Assembly (NCBI GenBank): GCA_029582265.1
Contig: CM055819.1
Location: 32,974,967 to 33,038,966, forward strand
From: Zoroaster sp. YZ-2022
Taxonomy: Eukaryota > Echinodermata > Asteroidea > Forcipulatida > Zoroasteridae
Length of the DNA stretch: 64,000 nt
Direction: 5' to 3'
Part shown: positions 43,301 to 49,300 of the stretch, piece after piece
Layout of the letters: the number at the start of each line of letters is the position of its first letter
Numbering within the stretch: position 1 is the stretch's first letter
Notes under the pieces: generated by a model
Database searches by the model: none
The model's input: only the letters and a program-made list of their open reading frames with translations
Told to the model about the DNA's origin: nothing
Program-made: the position numbers and the translations under genes

Positions 43301-46300
43301 TGGAGATTAGGGAATGAAACGTACACATGTAACTGTACACTGTGAGTTTTAAACAAGTATGGAAAGGGACACTATCGTCATGATCAACAGGGCATAGAAT
43401 TGGAGTGCTAGTTTTAGATTTTAAAACTCAGTGACTACCATAATACCCCACCTGATAAGGTTATATTACTGTTACCACAGCATAAATGAGCTAGTAATTT
43501 TCAGTCACTATTGTTCATCTTAAATTAGGACACTGATTCCATGCCCTGTTGAAAGTCTGCTCTGATCATGACGATGTAGTCCCTTTACATATAAAACTAT
43601 AGAAATAAAACAATAAACAAAACTATCTAAATAAAACAAGTGTAAGAAATCTGTAAGAGTTCTGATTTTCTTAGAGCTGTCTCAGAAATGTTCATCCCAT
43701 TTCAAAGAAATAAAACAATAAACAATAAACAAAACTATCTAAATAAAAAAAGTGTAAGAAATCTGCAAGTGTTCTGATTTTCTTAGAGCTGTCTCAGAAA
43801 TGTTCATCCCATTTCAAAGAACAGAAAAAGCTATCTTCTATTCCTTGACTTATCATTAGTAGGACCGTGCCGGGTATCCGAGTATCCGGATACCCGACCG
43901 AAACGGTCATTACCCGGTTCCATTTTTCGGTTCCAATTACCCGTAAACGACTTTTTAAAATTCGGACTTAACATTTGAGCGGTGCGAACAGAAATCTGTG
44001 ACTCTTGAACAATGTAATGTTTACACTTTTACTGACAATTATCTTTAAATTCAAGAGATTACACTCTAATAAAGAAAAGATTGATTTAAGTATGGTATCC
44101 TCTGTATTATATAAGTCAATTTGTTACCATTTACAGTACATGTATTTGTACACCACACCGGAGGCATGTTTTCAACAAAAATGAAAATGGGTATCCGGTT
44201 CCAAAAATATCCGAAAACGCACAGCCCTAATCATTAGGTGAATAGTTGGAAACATTTATTGATTGTATACCTACCTTTTATTGTATTATCTGTAGCAACA
44301 GCCTGAATTCCGAGACAGAAAGAGTCAAAACTTATGTTCCCGGTGTGCAATGGATCCAACAATCCCAACAGACGTTCCAGTTCCTGGAAAAAAAAAACAA
44401 TTCATTTCTTCAAAAGGGATTCAAAATCCACCTGGGGAGGAATTGTTTTATTTACTAAAAGCCACTAGTCATTATTGGTTATAACAAAAAAAAAACCTCA
44501 AAATACTCTTTCTGAGGTTCTAGCATTTTTTAAAGATAAATTTAGTAATAATAATAATGTGTGGACTTATATAGCGCACGTATCCACCAACTAAGTGGTG
44601 CTCAAGGCGCATTCTTTTACGTGCATTACACAACACACGGGACCTACGGCTTTACGTCCCATCCGAAGGACAAAGCAATTATGGTTAAGTACCTTGCTCA
44701 AGGACACAAGTGTCACGACCGGGGCTCGAACCCACACCCTGCTGCTGGCAACACCAGAACTTGAGTTCGGTGCGCTAGACCGCTCGGCCACGACACTCCA
44801 TAGTACACAAAAAGTCAAACTGGATTGTTGTCCTCCGGGACCAAAGTTTACCCTTTCATTATTTTCTCGATAACAACACAACACAACTTTCACAGGTTGG
44901 TTGTTTAAAGGGACACTATCGTCGCGATCAACAGGGCATGGAATCGGAGTGCTAGTTTTAGATTAACTCAGTGACTGAAAATAATACCCCACATGATAAG
45001 GTCATAATACCATTACTGCACTGCATAAATGAGCCATTTTCAACCATTTTCAGTCACTGTGTTCATCTTAAACTAGGACACTGATTCCATGCCATGTATA
45101 AAGTCTGCTCTGATCCATGATGATACTGTCCCTTGAACATTTGTATTAACCCTCCTATGGTTTGACCTTTCAAAACCTTTCAAAATCTGCTTACTGGCCA
45201 AATGGCTATCAATAATGTATGAACCCTTTAAAACCCTCCAGAATTTGTTGCTACTGAACAACCACACCTTTCAAAACCCTTTGAAAGGTATTGAAACATT
45301 TCAACACCAGTTTGTTCAGAGAGTTGTTTCACCTTTCAAAACCTTTCATAGGTCCCTTTTGTCAGACAGTTTTCTCACCTTTCAAAACCCTTCAGTACAG
45401 CAAACTTGAAAGGTTTTGAAAGGTCTGACAATTCTATGGCAACTGCACTGTACATAGGAGGGTTAAAAAAGTAATTGTACTTCTTGAAGGAGTTTTGCTA
45501 AAATTACCCTTACCCTTAATTATCCTTATTGGCTTTATTTAAAACATTTTTCCAGAAAATGTAAATAATTAACACTTATTAACACTAAAATAAATACAAT
45601 ATTACAATTATAAGACAATTAAAAATCAAATAATTATCACTCAAATAAATCAAGCTGACAACCACCCATATTTCCTTTTTTAACTTTACAAAACATGTCA
45701 TAATTTATTTATTGCTTGATTGTGTAACAAACCACGTTTAACCTGTGCAAAAAACAATAACTAAATATTTTTGGGATTTTTTTTTACCACATGCAATACA
45801 TAAGTGAACTATTTTAAACAAAATCCTTAATTTTGAACACTCAAGAGTACACTTTGTAATTGAATTATTGAGCGTATGACTGCATGAGACATCTAGCAAA
45901 TGCAAACCATTTTGACATATTAATCAAGTGTATGAAGCAATGTCATCAATTAAATCCTATTTTGATTAGTTGTCAATTACCATTATTCCACGGTGAAAGC
46001 AAAATAAACAAAATGTTAAATGTGCAGAAATCAAATTTGAAGTATTTCCAACACTTTTTCAAAAGAAGATGACATGCTAATAAATAATTAGGAGTAAGGA
46101 TTGTTGTAGGACTATGTAACAATTTCTAAAGAGTTGTAATAAGTGTTTGTTCCGAGAAAAAAACTGGTGGTGACATTACTGGATGTTTCAATCAGTATAC
46201 TCCGATTGTCTCTTGAAGAAGATCTCTAAGTACATGTATACTGATCATAACGTCAAGTTATCTAACGATGTGTTCTTGTTCTATCTTGTAACACCACACT

Positions 46301-49300
46301 CATTTACATCTAGATGGTGAAACCACAAACTATTTAAAATACTCTCCCCATGAGAAGCTTTGAATCACGCTAATGATAATAATTGTAAAAACTACATGGG
46401 AAAAACAAACACAAAAAAGTCTCCAGTTCTGGTCATCGGTCGGCTTCAAAATCAGTGCGGTAACACTTTTTTCTTAGGGGGTAATATTTTTTTTTGCCAA
46501 CAGGGAAACTACAAATGTACGTGATACATGTATATGTGGGGACTAAATTTCCCATATACAAAGTATGGTGGCTAAGAGAGGCCTCACAGATTTGGCAAAT
46601 GTTCATACCGCAGTATGTGAAAAAAGTCATTTAAAACACAGCGCGGCAGAATTCCAATCGATCCAGCAATTTTGGCTGCAATTGGACATCGTTTCATAGC
46701 AAATAAAAAAAGAAAATTTAAAATGCCAATGCGTGGGTCTGAGGCGACGCACACGGAGACAAGAAACTGGAGAATTTTTTGTTTGGCCTAATATGACATA
46801 GTATATGAAAAATGGTGTCAGTTTTCTCATAAAGCAAGCAAGTATGAAACAAAAGAAAGGCCCACTTTCCCCCAAGACAGCAACATCTGACAGTACACAC
46901 CTCAAGAAAGGAGTGACTATCTTATAAGCACCCTAGTGGGAAACTCAAACACAATCAATTTGGGAACCTTTTAAATCCTTTTGGACCTTGCAAAGGAACG
47001 CTAAAGCCTTGTCAGTTTCCTTTGGGTGAATTTTAACAAAGGATGCTGCTTTTTAACATGACAATGAAGACAGAAAAGCGGCTACATTTGAATCAACAAT
47101 AGTTGTTATGGTTTTGAGTCATTCCAGACTGGAGACGAACAGTAATTCTGTGTAGGGATACATGTACATTAGGTTTTATATACATGTAGTCTTTTCAGTC
47201 TACATGTATGTGTGCACATGTAGGTTTCAAACAATTTTCTCTCAAGAAATTATTACAAACAAACAATTATTACAAGAAAGTTTACAAACAGCAATTATAA
47301 TGACTTAAATTAAGAATATTGTATAAATGTAGTAAAACATTTTTTTTTAAACATTATGAAGTACATGCATGCATTGGCCACTATACATACTACTGTATAT
47401 TTTTTATTCAGATACACTGATGTTTGTTTTATATTTAAACAATACATGCAGTATACATGCACTTGAACAAAAATCAATATTACCATTAATATTTGGAGTT
47501 TTGCATTGAATGAGTCATACTCGCAGTGTAAACAAACACAGATGTGGCATTTCAGGCCTCCACCCTAGACGGAAATAACAGAACTTACATACGGACAATG
47601 GACATAATACAATGCAAATAAAATTCAATGCATTCTGACAATGCAAATTTACAAAATATGGTTAAAATAAAATTAAAGGACAGGCTGGGTAAAATGAAAG
47701 AAATAATGTTCTAGACGGTTTCATGTCAGAACACTGCATTTATTTATTTATTTTATTTTATTACATTTTACACTGGCAATCAGATTACATCAATTAAATA
47801 TAAAACCAAACCCTAATAAACTACAAATACACAACAATTCATTTTAAACAAAGCCAGTGAATGGTAAGATTAGAACAGGTGACCAGCACCTCTACAAGGC
47901 CATCCTACCACAAGAAACTCACTAAACATTATATACCTCTTTACACCCCCCCCACCCCGTTACACCACGTTACACCTTGATTTAGTGCATAGCACGTGTT
48001 TAGACTTCATATGAAGTATAAACAGTTTTTAAAGCTCAATTTTATTTATTATTAATATTTTCTCTCGTAATCTTGCCGACCACATGTCCATTTATCCACC
48101 TTAAAAAGCATGAAAAAAATTTGTTTTCATAAAACTTACTTAAGATTAAGTTGATGGCATAAATTTATCAAACGTACCTTGAAATCATTTTGTCTGAGAT
48201 GCTTTTAATCTTAAATAATTATGTATGTATTTTTAAATATTTTTTTTTTTACCATGATGCTGGCATCTATACACGTATTTTTATTATTTTTAGGGAGAGC
48301 CTTCCTTGATTTAGTTTCACTGTTGGGCAATCCCAGGCTCTGTCTTTAATTGTTTGTTTGGTTTTCTTATTATGAATGTGATTATTTGTTTGTTTTTTTG
48401 CCTGAAATAATAAATTAATTAATTAATTAAATAAATAAATAAATAAATAATTTCCCCCAATTATGCAAGAAAAGTTCACATGATAATGAATACAATGTAG
48501 ACAAAGTATTAGTTTCTTATTCTTACACTGTCATAATCAAAGATGAAAATAGTCAAAAATGTAAGCAGATGAACTGGGTATTCAAATTAAACCCATTAAT
48601 ATAGCCACTATTATTTTTTCACGAAGAATGGTAGTTCATGTTTTATTTTACTTTTTCAAATGAAGAAAATCTCAACACTCCCGAAGGAGATCTATATGAA
48701 AAAAAAAATTATAAATCCCCAAATTTATTTTCAGATATATCCAGATATCGTGATTTTGTTTTTCTCATTGTAACATCATTATATCTAATGATGTTTTAAA
48801 TCTTCTTATTACACAAATTTACTTTTACTTATTAAACTAAAATGATCGCAGCTCTGCAAGAAAGATTTCAAGGGATATTTGATGCCATCATTAACTTTTC
48901 TCAAAGTAATCTTTTGTCAAACTGTGATCATTAATTGTATGTTTTTTGGAGAAAACCGTTAGTACTATGTATAATACTACATGTACATGTACTTAAAGGG
49001 GCAATATTGTCACAATCAGAGCAGACTTTCAACAGGGTATGGAATCGGTGTCCTAGTTTAAGATGAACACAGTAAATGAAAAATACTGGCTCATTTATGC
49101 AGCAGCAGTGGTAATATTTATAACCTTATCATGTGTGATATTATTTTCAATCACTGAGTTAATCTACATACATGTAAAATTAGCACTTTGATTGGAAAGA
49201 ATGTCGTATCCGACCGCCACTTTTCAAGGTTTTTTTTGGAATTTTTTTTACAACCACTAACCAGAAAGCGAAAACTATCTTTAAAATCCACTTTTATGAT

